Shown here one piece after another: positions 37,312 through 48,824 of a DNA stretch of 61,850 bases. The notes under the pieces are model-generated. The model did not search any database, was not told where the DNA came from, and saw nothing but the letters and a program-made list of their open reading frames with translations. A program made the position numbers and the translations under genes. Position 1 is the first letter of the stretch, and every line of letters starts with the position of its first letter. The stretch comes from Bigelowiella natans CCMP2755 (taxonomy: Eukaryota; Cercozoa; Chlorarachniophyceae): NCBI GenBank assembly GCA_000320545.1, contig ADNK01001575.1, positions 1-61,850 on the forward strand, read 5' to 3'.

Positions 37312-37669
37312 TGTCAGCGGTCTGGCCGCGCCACCCACGATCAAGGAGCTGTCGCAGCATGCGCACGTCCACTCGTGCTGCACGCTGCGCTGCGCACATG
37401 CGCATGGAAGTTCTCAGAACTTCCAGAATCTTCGAGAACATTCCGGAAGCTTCGAGAACCTTCCAGAAACACTCGAGAGAATTCGAGAGAATTCTGGAAG
37501 ATTCGAGAATCTTCGCGAATGCGCCGGAACCCAATGCGCACATGCGTGCAGCGCAAGTCACAAGTCATCATCAGAATCCAAAAGCACACGAGACCGCGTG
37601 TTGACTTTCCAACATCAACAGCACAGTCCCGCGCACAAAAGCCAAACAGCTACCGCTAGTCCGCTAAAA
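37312..37669 (+). repeat. 3' LTR of the copia element
   Basis: 358 bp, identical to the 5' LTR as far as can be read. It is followed by the CGTAC target duplication. It ends 247 bp from the stop codon of the next, convergent gene. Confidence 0.97.
37421..37519 (+). promoter_or_regulatory. Heat-shock-element arrays in the 3' LTR
   Basis: The copy of the 5' LTR arrays: ten alternating TTC/GAA units at 37421-37468 and six at 37492-37519. In this position they could confer heat response on DNA downstream of the element, including antisense transcription into the minus-strand gene ending at 37917. Confidence 0.85.
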
Positions 37670-37916
37670 CGTACGTGAATGCAAATTACTTCACCGTGAA
37701 GATCATCACTGGATTCCCCAATTCCGCTCAGGTGCACGCCCACAGCGCACATGTGTGCTGTGTCTATTTGTCATGGGTGGAACACATGCAGCGAGCGTGC
37801 CTCCCTATGGAAATGGCTGTCAGTCATTTTTTAGCTCATTAGTACATCAATGGCGCAATGGTGTAGTCGTGCACCTTACGAAATGGAAACTTAAAAGTAT
37901 TAATACCATTTCGGTG

Positions 37917-38833
37917 CTACTCGTTGCTGCTCCCTACACTTGCTTTCATACTGGATGTTGATCGTTGTGATCCAGAAGCCTCTAACAATGATGGTGTATT
38001 TTTCACTGGTTCGTCGTTATTTTCCGTGGACTCATCTTTGCTCATAGATTGAAGTGATGATGAGTTTTTGGATGCGTCGCTATTCAGTTGATTTGTGCAA
38101 ATGTCCTCAACTTTGTCATTGGTTGTACTTTTTTCGTCAGAATCAACACTCTCATCCTTGAGTAGCGTTTTAAGTCTATCAACCTCATTCGTCAAGGAAA
38201 CCACCTTAGTTTGCTGGGAAAGATGGAATGATTATTAGATCCTTGGAAATAAATTAAGGAAATGCATTAGTCGCATGCATGGCATGGAAGATCATTGGTT
38301 ACATTTGCTTACCAGAAAGCTTGAATCATACCGGATTTTGTTCTTTTCTCTTATGGCGTCCTCAACTTCTCCCGTTGCAATAGCTAGCTGGGATCTCAAT
38401 ATCTCTAGCCTAAGTTCTAGCTGCTGGTTCTTTGAGCGTGCCTTCTTGTAGTTATCAGCCAAGCTTCTTTCATCTTTGAGTCGGTTTTTCCAATTTTTGT
38501 ACATTTCCATCAATGCATACTTTGCATCTTTGTTGAGTATTTCGGGAAATGATGGAATCTTCACATCATCTGCAGACCGTGGTCTGTTGGCGATCTTCAT
38601 TGCAAAAGTTTTTATTTCTTTCGTCATAGCAGCAACTTCAACAGAAAAGTTCACTTGTTTCCCAACCCTTTGGCTTGGCCTAGAGTGCGTTGGACTACTA
38701 GCCATGGACACCGGTTGAGTGTAGGCTGAGAACATGCTTGCTCTACTTGATCGTCTTGAATGCCTTGGGCTATTTGCGGGGGATCCGCGTGGACTTTCAA
38801 TTCTTACATTCGAAGTGGTGAAGAACGATGTAG
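37917..38833 (-). CDS. Coiled-coil protein, last two exons
   Basis: Exon 38313-38833 follows a GTTTAG acceptor. It encodes a Ser/Arg/Pro-rich segment (SPRHSRRSSRASMFSAY) and then a long charged helix. It ends in phase at GTAAGC. Exon 37917-38213 (CCCAG acceptor) continues the coil (VVSLTNEVDRLKTLL) into an acidic, Ser/Thr/Asn-rich tail. About 271 residues are visible. The 5' exon was not found; it may lie beyond the disrupted-looking DNA at 38.9-39.8 kb, or be lost. The family is not recognised. SP and RRSS motifs suggest phosphorylation by cell-cycle or AGC kinases, as an inference. Confidence 0.6.
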
Positions 38834-39444
38834 CTAAACACAAAAATGAATTTGTGACCCAACAAACATGTTAGTCGATCGTGACACTTGCAAGTTGAGC
38901 GAATGCTCTCACTGCTCACCGCTCATCGCAACGCGACGGACGGACAAAAATCAACGCAACGGTGCAACACAAGTGAAGCACGGAGCTCAAAAATTCTCAA
39001 AACTCAACAATCACATCGTGTGTGGGGTCGCCGACTGCTCATCTTCTTGTTCCTCATCGTCTAGGTTCTCGGAATCGCTCGCTCCGTGACAAGCTCAGAC
39101 TCTCACTCTGGGAAGAACTCGCATTGGCAATTTCCACACAACGACAACCAGGAAAATCCAAAACGCACGGCATTTTGCCGGCTTTTTTCATGGCCGCTAA
39201 ATTCAGCCAATGCTGTTCGATGTGTTGCAGCACAATGGGGTCAATTGTTCGACTAAAATCTCGGCTGGAACCAAATTTCATGATTTCACAAAATCATGGA
39301 GATTGCGACTCTCAACTTTCCCCTGAGCCAGCTGAGGTCTGCGGGCATGGTGATCAAGCTGGCAAGTCAATTTTCTAGGAACAGGTCTGGAGGCACAGTG
39401 ACCTGTGCAGCGGCTACTTTGTGACTTTGTGCACTTTTCTGGAC
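38834..39444. other. No clear gene
   Basis: Moderate-GC DNA with short frames on both strands and no in-phase exons. Any upstream exon of the minus-strand coiled-coil gene should lie here, but none could be supported. Confidence 0.35.
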
Positions 39445-39756
39445 ATGGGGAGTGATAATGTTGGCGAAGCAACTCTAAATCCTAAAGGATTGAAAGATAT
39501 AGTCATATTAAATCATAAAGATGAAAAACAACCAACAAAACCAAAGGTTAGTGATGAAACTGTAGAAGCATTTATGAAGAATATTGATAATTATAAGGGA
39601 CAAAATAGAGACATATTAATTAAACTTGGTCTTACTAAACCAGATGTTGAAGAAAAAGAACAATATAATAAACCATCTTGGTATAATAGATTTAAGGATA
39701 TTGATAGTCATAACAACAACAATGATAGTCATAAAACAAAAACTATTAATATTTAA
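39445..39756 (+). CDS. AT-rich foreign-looking ORF, 103 residues
   Basis: An ATG starts a frame with strong AT-ending codons (Asn, Lys, Asp and Ile rich; KPSWYNRFKDIDSH near the C-terminus). It is followed by very AT-rich DNA to about 39830. Neighbours on both sides are far less AT-rich, with sharp edges. The style is that of organelle, linear-plasmid or AT-rich viral DNA. No family is recognised. It could be a nuclear copy of mitochondrial DNA. Confidence 0.45.
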   Translation: MGSDNVGEATLNPKGLKDIVILNHKDEKQPTKPKVSDETVEAFMKNIDNYKGQNRDILIKLGLTKPDVEEKEQYNKPSWYNRFKDIDSHNNNNDSHKTKTINI

Positions 39757-39849
39757 CTTATTCATAATATTATCTTATAATCATAATAGTAATTATGATG
39801 ATTATAAAAATATATTTATTGTGCTTTGTTTCCTAACTCTTCTAATTTC

Positions 39850-40880
39850 TTGAAAGGACAAAACGAACCGTTTTCACCAACTCCCAGAGATGACCGCAAC
39901 CTTGCTAGCATGGGTCTCGTGTGCATGCACCAGCAGTGCAAACCCAGTTCTTCTTCGCTGGCTCGTTGGGTGGCGGGCCAATTGGAAGCGGAAACCAATG
40001 AATGAGCTGGCACGTTGCTTTCAGCTAGTCAAGTTCGATTCCAAAAAGAAACGAACGAACACTTGCGAGTTTGACGTTGTTCGTTGCGTCAAGTGCTGGC
40101 AGCTCCAGCAGAGCATGTCGCTGCGGCACAGCAAACAAGAACTGAGCCAAAGCATTGCTTCTTTCATTTCACTTTGTGCATCCCATTGTTCTCGCATTCC
40201 GCCAGCATTCCAACTAGCTAGTTGCCGAGTTGTGTGTTGCACTCAGTCAGCTTGCTGGCCGGACTGATCTGGTGGTGGACATGACAACGCAAACACTGCG
40301 TGCCAGCGTGCGGTGCAGATGATGCAGAGAGCTAGATGGTGCTAGAGCGCAGACCATTTGTAACTGCTAGACTGCGCAAAAAAATCGATCGCTGCACTAG
40401 AACAGCCATTGGTTCACTAGGTGGCTCCACTAGCTCCAGGCTTTGTTTTTCAATCTGCACTGACAGACTAGCAAAAGCACTCAAACTTGTCTGAATCGAA
40501 GCGCACATGTAAATGGCATGTGTCTAGATGTGACCACGTGCTAGCGTGGGTCATCTGGTGTCGTGTCAGCTTGCAAACTGTAGATGGAACAGATCAACGT
40601 GAAAACATGCCGAACACAGAGCATCCATGTTTTCGTCTCGGCAGCCCTAGAGTCGAAACTGAAACTAGCATGCAACACGACACAGACACGCCAAGCTAGC
40701 AAGTGCATGAACAACACAAGAGCATGGTATTGCTGTGTCTATTATGAGCACGAACATGACAGAGCTAGAGAGTACGGTGATCATTGCAATTCTATATTCG
40801 CGGGCGTAACAAACTTAGATGCGATGCAGGCATGCTAGCATGACACGTGTCTAGATGTGTGGAAACCCGATGAATATGCC
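39850..40880. repeat. CTAG-rich gene-poor tract 3
   Basis: Repeated CTAGCTAG, GCTAGC, GCTAGA and TCTAGATGTG motifs are scattered through DNA with no coding signal. The motif TCTAGATGTG occurs near 40524 and 40850. It resembles the tracts at 18.5, 30.4 and 52.6 kb and separates the AT-rich insert from the TFIP11-like gene. Confidence 0.5.
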
Positions 40881-40900
40881 TATCTTCCTAACAAGAACAA

Positions 40901-43525
40901 TCACTTCTTTGCCATAGAAATGAGATCATCGATCGCAACAGGTTTCCACGCTCCGCCCCCCCCTGCTGCCGCTACGTGAACATATATCACTTGGCCCTTG
41001 ATATAAATGTTGCAGCGGCCAAACAAGTACACGGGACTGCCGTCTCGATACCCTTTTTTGGGGTTTGGTAAGAACTCAACGCCAACTTTGGCAGCAAATC
41101 TCTCAAGCGCCTCCTTGAAGCTTGTTCCAGGTGCTGCTCCCCCGGCAGCCCGGGCCGCAGCCGCACGTAGCTGTTTGGCTTCGGCCTTTCTTCTTGAGGA
41201 GATCGCAGCAGCACTAGCGGCAGCTGCTGACCCCTCTCCTGCCAATGCGGCCTGTTCCCGAAGAGCCGCTTTCTGCTGTTGAAACTCGCCGGCTAGCGTC
41301 TTTAGAATAGGATCTAACGATTTGCCGGAAACAGCCGCTCCCATCAGCTCTAGACCGCGCTTTAGGTGCGTTTTGACAACTCTGTGCTTCAATAGAGCAG
41401 GGGGGAATAACCCTTTCCAGCCCTTGTACCACTTCGCTACCTCTTTGAATTTCTCCTTCTTCTTTTGGTCATTTTCAGCCGGTGCCTCGAGCCACGACTT
41501 CAGCGCCAATATCCACTTCGGAAAGAAGTCGTTGAGGAGCATGGAGTCGAGTGCGTGGTTGGGCAGAACATCGTTCCAGGCTACGATGGCAAGAAATAGG
41601 CTGGGGTCCTCCTTCTTTGGATTTACTGAGATTTTTGTTGCAAGCGCTCGCAGCTTTGGAAGGATAAAGCGAGCTAGGAACTCCCAAAGATCGCCCGTTT
41701 GCTTCCACAAATTCGTCCAGGGTTTGATGAGAATCAGCGCGGATTTGTCCTTCGCCTTCCATTGCCGCAAGGCCTGCCCCAGCTTACTCCTGACGGTGGT
41801 GAACATAGGTTCGAGGAGGTGTGGCGGGAGAATATCAAGCCATGGATGAACCCATTTATGCACTGGGAGAGGGTCCTTCGTCGGTTGCCACTGTGAAAGC
41901 TCTGACTTCAATCGAGGTGATACCACCTCCGTTAGCACGAACATGTACATGCTCCGAGGTAGGGCAGGGCGGATGTTATCGAGGAGGGAAATTGGTCCTT
42001 CAAACTGCCTCACAGGCGTTGTGGAGAGGGCAATTTGAATGGATGACATGACGCAGTCTTCCAGCAGTTCCTGGTATAGCTTTGCACTGTGGCCTGCGCC
42101 CCCGCCCTCTAACACTCGCCTCCACTGTCTAAGTAACGGCACGAGCTCCGCAGTCGTAATGGTGTTGGGGGAGGATCTTGCCTGGAATGGTTTCCATCTT
42201 TTCAGTGCCTTCTTTAAAGCTTCCGCTCCTAATGCATATGCTACGCGTGCAACACCATGCAACTTATATTCAAGCTCGTGTTTCTCACATAGGCTACTGA
42301 AGGCGTCAACCAGAATCTGAGCCGCACTGAGCGGCCACGTGCTCACCGAGGCGGTCTCTTCGGAGTCTTCTCGCGCCTTCTTGATGACATCGAGGAGGGA
42401 CTCGAGATTCGCAGCTTCGGATTTCTGTTTTTCCACTCGCTGTGCCAGCTTCTCTCTCTGGTCCTCTAGCTTATCAACGGTCTTTTCTGCGGTCTTTTTC
42501 GCGGTGATGATTTTCCTCACTTCGCTCTCCGTGTGCTCGACCAGAGCATCCATATTCCATCGGAGTTCTGGTAATGTACTGGCAGAACCCGTAGGGGTCC
42601 ATCCATCGCCCTCCCCGCCCATTCCTCCGCCGTCCTCTACAAGCTCTCCCACCTTGTTGAGGCTTGTGACTCTTACGTGAGGGCCACGCATATCGATGAC
42701 CAGTTCTGGAGCCGCCCTCTGCTCCTCCTCATCCTCATGCTCCTTTCCAATCTCATCTACGCTCTTATACACGCGCTTTGTCTTTTTTTTACCATCGCGC
42801 TTCCAATTCTTACCTACTGCAGGGCGTCTTAATGCCTTTTTCCGACGTCGCTCCTGAGCAGCTCTTTCTTCTGCATCGTTGTCATCGTCCCCGCCATCCA
42901 ACTCAGCCTGAGTCATATTCGCCCTCTCCTTGAACCCTCCATACCCCAGCCCCATCATCTGCGGTCTCTGTTTGGTTTTTACGGGATTCACAATACCGTT
43001 TCCATGTCGTCCAAGCGCGCCGCCTTTGTAGCCCATTTTCGCTAGCATACGCATACCGAGCCCGCCCGAGAGCTTCTGAAACGATGCGAACTCCTTATCG
43101 GTCTTCACCTTTTTAGGTTTCTTTTTCTGCTTATCCTTCCCCGATCGCGCTGCTTCTTCACGTTCCCGGCGCTCTTTCTCAACACGCCGTTTCCTCCTCA
43201 ATTCTAATCGGGTCATGTTCGCCTCGTCTTGAGATGCGTCTGCGCCCTCCTCGTCCTCTTCCATAGCCTGTCGCCCATCCTCGCCACCTCGCTCATCCCC
43301 CTTATACTTGTTTGCTACATCCGCGGATTTGTAAAGATCTCCCCCGACAAAACTAACTGGCTTGGCAAGGCTCGCAGATTGCACTCGCTTGCTCCGCCGA
43401 TTCTCTTCGAAGTTTCCAAACACACCGTATACAGCTTCCTCCTTTGTCTGCACCCTACTCTCGCGTTTCGATTCAGCGTAAAACTCACCATCAATCCACA
43501 CACCACCTACATAGTCTTCTGACAT
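40901..43525 (-). CDS. TFIP11: TFIP11/Ntr1-type G-patch splicing factor, intronless
   Basis: The ATG at 43525 gives 874 residues (MSEDYVGGVW). An N-terminal TIP-type region leads to a basic stretch and then a G-patch, near residues 153-195 from this ATG (GGLGMRMLAKMGYKGGALG, then GLGYGGF). A short coiled coil and a long GCFC-type helical domain follow (about 390-700, with WDIL-like repeats such as HKWVHPWLDILPPHLLEP). The C-terminus (RDGSPVYLFGRCNIYIKGQ) is typical of TFIP11. The family activates the DEAH helicase Prp43/DHX15 to take apart the intron-lariat spliceosome in the nucleus. Length matches the family. Lack of any intron is odd beside genes with an intron every 50-200 bases. Confidence 0.95.
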   Translation of the reverse strand: MSEDYVGGVWIDGEFYAESKRESRVQTKEEAVYGVFGNFEENRRSKRVQSASLAKPVSFVGGDLYKSADVANKYKGDERGGEDGRQAMEEDEEGADASQDEANMTRLELRRKRRVEKERREREEAARSGKDKQKKKPKKVKTDKEFASFQKLSGGLGMRMLAKMGYKGGALGRHGNGIVNPVKTKQRPQMMGLGYGGFKERANMTQAELDGGDDDNDAEERAAQERRRKKALRRPAVGKNWKRDGKKKTKRVYKSVDEIGKEHEDEEEQRAAPELVIDMRGPHVRVTSLNKVGELVEDGGGMGGEGDGWTPTGSASTLPELRWNMDALVEHTESEVRKIITAKKTAEKTVDKLEDQREKLAQRVEKQKSEAANLESLLDVIKKAREDSEETASVSTWPLSAAQILVDAFSSLCEKHELEYKLHGVARVAYALGAEALKKALKRWKPFQARSSPNTITTAELVPLLRQWRRVLEGGGAGHSAKLYQELLEDCVMSSIQIALSTTPVRQFEGPISLLDNIRPALPRSMYMFVLTEVVSPRLKSELSQWQPTKDPLPVHKWVHPWLDILPPHLLEPMFTTVRSKLGQALRQWKAKDKSALILIKPWTNLWKQTGDLWEFLARFILPKLRALATKISVNPKKEDPSLFLAIVAWNDVLPNHALDSMLLNDFFPKWILALKSWLEAPAENDQKKKEKFKEVAKWYKGWKGLFPPALLKHRVVKTHLKRGLELMGAAVSGKSLDPILKTLAGEFQQQKAALREQAALAGEGSAAAASAAAISSRRKAEAKQLRAAAARAAGGAAPGTSFKEALERFAAKVGVEFLPNPKKGYRDGSPVYLFGRCNIYIKGQVIYVHVAAAGGGGAWKPVAIDDLISMAKK

Positions 43526-44404
43526 CGTACTCGGCGGCAATCAAGCGTAACGATCTCGCAACCTAAGTTCACCACAATTTCCGTGTTGTGTTAGTACTCT
43601 GGCTTGCTCGATCTCCTCTTCCCGCTGCTCTTACCCAACCTATAATTACCCCTCACTATTATTTTTGTTGATGCGTCTTACAGTGTTGCAGATGGTCGTC
43701 GCCAGGCTTCGGAGTACCGTGCTATATCTGTGTGCTCGAGGTTGCGGAATCCTCCATCAAGCGCTGGTTTTCATCGGCGCGAGGAAGAACTCGAAAGCTT
43801 TCTAATAATTACATACGACATAATTTTTATGCTAAAAAGTATATAAATGCCAGGCGTTTGGAACAAGGAAAACAACGAGGGTTTAACCACAGAGACGGGT
43901 CTATTTGACCAGATAAAGCTTAGGTGGATGTTCCTTGTCGTTTCCCATGAAAATCACCTGGATTCATGAAATTTCGGAGAAAAGATATGATTTCTCAGAC
44001 CGAGAAAGCCACGGTGCTTTGACAAAATCCGACCTTATCTTCAGGATTTAGCTTATAAAGGGATGTCGTATACTCTATAGGAGCTATATTATTTATTTTG
44101 GCTATGGAATTTGCCAATATCTATATCTCACGAGTTCTGTTGGATCTACCGGTTACGAAGCTTTTTATGTGGTAAGTGGAGCTGCTACGCTTGTGGCTCT
44201 AGTCTGCAGCATGTGCCATGCATTAAGCGCTCGGAGAAGTATCTTACGCGCCCCTTAGGGTCTCACATCTTCCAGCAATCAAAATTTTCTCTTTTGGTGG
44301 CATGATGCTATGATGGAGGCCAAATGCTTCCTTGTCGAACTTGTAATGTTTTTCAATCGGCGAAGTGGTGTCTTATAATTGTCCTCTAAATCGTCAACTT
44401 GCAG
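43526..44404. other. Divergent intergenic region
   Basis: It lies between the TFIP11-like ATG on minus and the first assigned exon of the plus-strand gene, so it should hold two promoters. A possible 5' exon (ATG at 44104, VLLDLPVTKLFMW, donor GTAAGT at 44172) is present, but its phase does not fit the exon at 44405. No defined promoter motif was seen. Confidence 0.45.
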
Positions 44405-45799
44405 GGTCCTTGGCACGGTACGAACAAGCTGACATGTCAGTAAAGCTGCGAAAAGTTGATGAAGTGGGGGAGAAGATACAGGTTCGTGCTGATGTATGTT
44501 TGCTCGGTACACACTACCAAAAATGGCTGATTTTTCCGACTATGAAGGTACTGAGAAAAGTCAATGTTTTTCACTCCTTATTGTTTAGCATTCGGTGCGA
44601 TCTACTGTTGGTGCAAGCTCCGAGGAAAAGAAAAAGCAGCCAGTGAATGCGCTTTGCGAGTCAGGCAAATTGCCCGATTTGTCGTTATCACAGTCCCCTT
44701 TCTTAAGGGGGAAAAAGTCTCACACACGACTGGAGAGAAGCAGGAGCGACACCCTAACAGAGGTGCTTTTGTATGTGGATAGATGTGATCGTGATTGTAA
44801 CACGTAGTTCCTCTTCGAAACCTTAGAGTCAATATAAGATATTGTGGACGTACGACAAAAATGCTCCTACAAGACAGGTAAAAAGTCATTGCGATGGCTA
44901 GAAAACTGTTATAAATTGTTTCTCCCTAAATTTCCCCGAGCCACAGCATCAATAATTTACCCCAAATCTTGGAATTGCAATGGAAAATCCTTGAATTTAC
45001 CATTGTTACACGAGATGCTCTAACTCTCTCCACTTCCCCGTTCGCTCCCCCCCCCCCCCTCATATAATTGCTTCAGGCGGAAAGGAGAAAAGCAAGAAAG
45101 CGAGAGAACGAATCGAGTGCATTGCAATGCTTTCATTGTGAGAAACGCTTCGGCCTCCAGAGGGTGGGACTAGAGCGTTAGGAAGCTTAACCCAAAATAT
45201 TCGCCATTTAACACCGAAACCTATCGGTGTTTCTATATCTATCGTAGGCCCGTCGTTTATGCAAAGAATGCGACCGCCATATTTGCTTCAAATGCCAGGC
45301 TCCCAAAGGGTGGGTATATTGTGTCACAGTGGGAGAATGCGATTGATGATGCTCAATGAATTTTGTCCTCAATATCAAAGGATCGCTTATTTCTTCGCAA
45401 GCAACTTCACGATTCTAGCGCATATGTTCCTTCCCCTTGTGTGTTCCAATCGTTGTTCAGACAAATTTCTGACCACTCTGTATTATCCGAACCTACCCTC
45501 CCCCCTCCCTCTTTTATTTCAAAGGAAACTGTGTGTATCATGTCATATTCGATTGGAGCTACGGGTAGGTGTATATAGCAGAAGAGCTCTAGAGAGATGG
45601 GTTTTTAAAAATCAAATGGGAAAATGTCAGTGTGTGGCCCTTCCATGTGTGCCGCATATGTTCGCAAAAGCATATCTTTTGGGGGGTTGTATGCGCTCAC
45701 TGTCATTCTTGTTTTCCTTCTTCTGTGCTCAATGTGAAAACACTCTTTCCGCGGGTGCGGTTCAAAGACCCACGGCAGCTCGGTTGGCCAAATAAAGGG

Positions 45800-45835
<36 letters not shown>

Positions 45836-46868
45836 AATAGTAGGAGGAGGAGGAGGAGTAGTAGTGTTTGAGCATCTAATATATTGTAGAGGTATAACAG
45901 GAACACAAATACTTAAACTCTTCGTTGCCTCGTTGATCTATACATACTAGCCTGCAATACTGCATTGTGGGAGATTCCATCACAGAGTCAGATTTGCATT
46001 ATTTCATTTATTTTAAAGAAATTCTCGTCTCTTAGTGCAGATCATGGTTTGATTATCATCGCCATTATCAATTCCTATTATTTCCAAAGGTTCATAATAC
46101 ACTACTGCAATCGAGAGAAGCAAATAGCCGAGGACAGACGCAACGGTTTGGCCGATTTCATATCATTAGTAAAAAGCACAAATAAATGATGAGTAATGAT
46201 GACAAAGACCCATCTGGCGGACCTAAAGGGGATAATAAGTGATTTTACAAACACCATCATCCTTTTGCGTTGATATATATATTGGAAATTGCTTTCTGGA
46301 GGCGATTTGATGATTTGTTGCCAATGTTGCCGTCAATGTTTGCCTCCCCCCTCTTCTCGGGTAAATCCCATGCCGACCGTCTACTTATCTTATGCCTCGC
46401 ACAATGGGTTGGGTAGCATGGTAGAAGAATAGGTAGCGATTCTGTCATTTACTGGCTTCTCACTCTCTCCCCCCCCCCCCCCCCCCCCCCTTATCTGTTT
46501 TCTGCCTCGTCGTCGTCTTCGTTCTTAGCGCATAAGCAAATCTCCGAGCTCAAAAAGGAGTCTTCGCAAATGGGTAATACGATAACACCTACCCTCTCAC
46601 AAACAGTAGCGTGCATATGTGCGTGTGTGCGCGTACGCATGTTGCTTTCAAAAGCGCTCGAAAGATGACTCTTTCTTATGTAGCTCTCGACGTGGAATCG
46701 CACAACTGTGAGCTAAAGAAATCTGTCGCGTCATTGAGGGATTTGCAGTAATAACACCTCTCCCCCCTCCTCTGCAACAACTGCTTGCCATACCAATCGT
46801 TATTCTATGTTGTTCTTTACCACTCTTTTTGAAATCAATTAAGTGCTTAAGAGCTCTTATTGTCCTAG

Positions 46869-46939
<71 letters not shown>

Positions 46940-47662
46940 TTAAATTTCACAATATATGACCGACAAGTGATACGTCAAGATGCCTCTTAACAGCGCTAGT
47001 AATTCGATGATCTCCCCCCTATGATGGCAAAATCGTATCGTTTTCCTTTCCAAATTACGAATCGCAAATAGCCAATCACCCCCCCCCCTTCACACCGTTG
47101 TCATAGCCAATCATCATCCCCATGACTTCTCCCCTCCGCCACCTCCTCTCAACTACAGCTCGCAAGTTGGATTCGTGGCAAATGTGCTCGTACCTGGCAA
47201 TCCTAACAAGATGTGGGCATGGGTTCGGTACGGTAAGGACCCCATACCATCATAAGTGGGGAGGACGGTTATTTTTGGTTTTTTTGGGTGCATCCAATAT
47301 GTTCAGGGAAAGTTTTTGTGGTGTTTCTTTTTATAACCCCGGGGGTTATGTTAAGCCATGAGGAAAAGGGATTAAGGAGTGAGTTGTGTTTTGGTTAAAA
47401 AGAGAGGGGTTTCTTCTTTTTGTCTTAATCACGCATAAACCTATCATCATCGTCAATTCGGCATCTTTCTCTCAACCCCCTCCTCCCCCCCCCCCCCCCC
47501 CTCCTTCGAAATGCATTATTATTGTTATTATATCTTAGCCGGCTGCTTGTATCGACTGATAAAGGCATTCTGTCACTAGTGCATCCAAATGGTAGTGGTA
47601 GTAGTAAGTAGTAGTAGTAAGTAGTAGTAGTAGTTGCAGGAATGTGCTCTCTATCCATACAA

Positions 47663-47701
<39 letters not shown>

Positions 47702-48780
47702 GTGTGTGTGTGTAAGTGTGTGTGTGTGTGTATTATCATACTCGCCTAAGCATAATATAGAGAGTGGTGATGTTGTATCCATTGCCATGACGGTGTCTGC
47801 AAGACGGCAAAAGAAATCAAACAAACATCTAGTCGTGCAACTGAACATGCATTTCTCTGGATGGAGAGCATCACCACCACCACCACCACCACCACCACCA
47901 CAATCATCATCATCATCGGTTTATATTAGGGCAGGATCTTTACTTTGCCCGACCCATCGACTGCGTAGCGTCTGTGCAAGGTTTTCTTCAGCTCTTGTTC
48001 TTCCATTGAGAAATAGAGCTCGATTCGATCATTCTTAGTACATGCGCCGAGTCCTTTTCCTCCTCCTCCTCCACCACCACCTCCTCCTTCTCGCCATCGT
48101 CATCGTTATCGGCCAAAGTTCTTATTGTTCGTCGTGATCGCTCTGTCCATCCTGCGTATCTTTGTAGTTGGGCGTGTGAGTGCTACTCTGGTATCTGAAG
48201 TAAAGAGCGCAGAGGATTTGGAAGGAAAGGTGCAGAGAGGGAGGGGGGGAGGGGGAGGGGGGGGGAGCGCTTCATCCAGAGCAATGCAATGCCATCAAAA
48301 ATCTGTTTAGAAGTGTTTTGCAATTGAAATGATACTCTATCGTAACATAGGTGGGAGGAGGAGGAGGCGAAAAGGAGGCTATAGATGCAAACTCACCCAT
48401 CAGTGACTCCAAAACAAAATTGGAGAACAAAGTCTCAGCAGCTCCAAAACCAAGCGACACACCACCTAACACAGATCATACGAATCCACACACCGCGGAG
48501 GTAAAGCAGGCTCGGTGTGATGATGATGATGATGATGATGATGATGGTGGTGGTGATGATGATAATTTAAGTGAATTAATGACGCTGCAGAAGAAACATA
48601 AGAACATAAGAGAGAGGACGATGCTCGAATGTTAAAGCAAATGCGTTTTGCTGTGTGATTACAACACACACACACACACACACATACGCATTCCATCGTT
48701 TATCAGGAGCAGATCAGCATAAAGACACTAGAAATTCGTTGGTCTCGAGACCCTGCGACCAACAAAGTAATCGGACAACG

Positions 48781-48824
<44 letters not shown>

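Larger units (their letters stand above)
30566..37674 (+). mobile_element. Complete Ty1/copia LTR retrotransposon
   Basis: Two 358-bp LTRs (30571-30928 and 37312-37669) that look identical by eye flank the internal region. The 5-bp target duplication CGTAC is present at 30566-30570 and 37670-37674. LTR ends form an imperfect inverted repeat (TGTCAGCGG and CCGCTAAAA). A primer-binding site abuts the 5' LTR, and a G-rich tract abuts the 3' LTR. One intact frame encodes Gag, protease, integrase, RT and RNase H in copia order. Matching LTRs and an unbroken frame imply a very recent insertion and probable competence for transposition. A 1.75-kb segment between the pol stop and the 3' LTR is unusually long for a copia element. 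Confidence 0.97.

Noticed and set aside
36790-37659. 289-codon plus-strand frame running into the 3' LTR
   Set aside because: It has low-complexity translation of GAA/TTC-rich DNA and LTR sequence; no domain.
40020-40060. GTTCGATTCC, a tRNA B-box-like string
   Set aside because: There is no A-box, acceptor stem or cloverleaf around it.
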